A stretch of DNA of 64,000 nucleotides, taken from positions 372,001-436,000 of the forward strand of contig NC_011686.1 in the NCBI RefSeq assembly GCF_000150955.2, in the 5' to 3' direction. The notes below the pieces were generated by a model. That model searched no databases and was not told the DNA's origin. It saw nothing but the letters and a program-made list of their open reading frames with translations. The position numbers and the translations under genes were made by a program. Origin of the DNA: Phaeodactylum tricornutum CCAP 1055/1 (Eukaryota > Bacillariophyta > Bacillariophyceae > Surirellales > Neidiaceae). This document shows positions 63,987-64,000 of this stretch, in pieces (position 1 is the first letter of the stretch; each line of letters starts with the position of its first letter).

Positions 63987-64000
63987 GAACCAAGCAACAC

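Overview
The window is nuclear DNA from a photosynthetic stramenopile, most probably a pennate diatom and plausibly Phaeodactylum tricornutum. That name is inferred from gene content, not from any database search. The support is: dense genes on both strands; short GT-AG introns (76-328 bp); a pre-protein with a signal peptide ending in the diatom plastid motif ASAAAFAP; a single-chain eukaryotic-type urease; a peroxisomal glycolate oxidase ending in SRL; diatom-style LRR protein ends; and a Copia element of the diatom (CoDi) kind.

Layout. 1-18.3 kb is gene-dense: the end of an LRR protein, a sulfotransferase-like membrane protein, a TPR protein, an unknown nuclear-type protein, glycolate oxidase, an LRR-like hypothetical, AP-2 sigma, urease accessory UreG divergent from urease, a two-TM coiled-coil protein and a MutY-type adenine glycosylase. 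18.3-35.7 kb is AT-rich and repeat-rich: a three-exon multicopper oxidase with one in-frame TGA, a set of diverged repeats (named R, S, Y and T here), retroelement fossils, and a whole-looking 7.7-kb Copia element with 843-bp LTRs that look identical. 35.7-64 kb is gene-dense again: mitochondrial ribosomal protein bS6, a second sulfotransferase-like paralog, a plastid glutaredoxin-like protein without active-site cysteines, an armadillo protein, a giant Trm3/TARBP1 tRNA methyltransferase, a UreD-UreF fusion, a LITAF-domain protein, V-ATPase subunit E, a PH-like membrane protein, an NSUN5-type rRNA methyltransferase and two tandem JmjC/cupin-like membrane proteins.

Functional links. Urease, UreG and UreD-UreF together make a nearly complete eukaryotic urease activation set (apoenzyme plus D, F and G) inside 41 kb. 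Urease and UreG carry basic, Ser/Thr/Arg-rich N-terminal extensions that look like organelle presequences, and the UreD-UreF protein has a similar but less clear leader. Urea use, glycolate oxidase (photorespiration) and the plastid glutaredoxin-like protein fit a phototroph's carbon, nitrogen and redox metabolism. Many proteins needed intron placement by hand: LRR, GOX, AP2S1, urease, multicopper oxidase, bS6m, sulfotransferase 2, armadillo, TRM3, LITAF, V-ATPase E and the PH-like protein. Their exon limits are given in each entry. No tRNA, rRNA or CRISPR was found.
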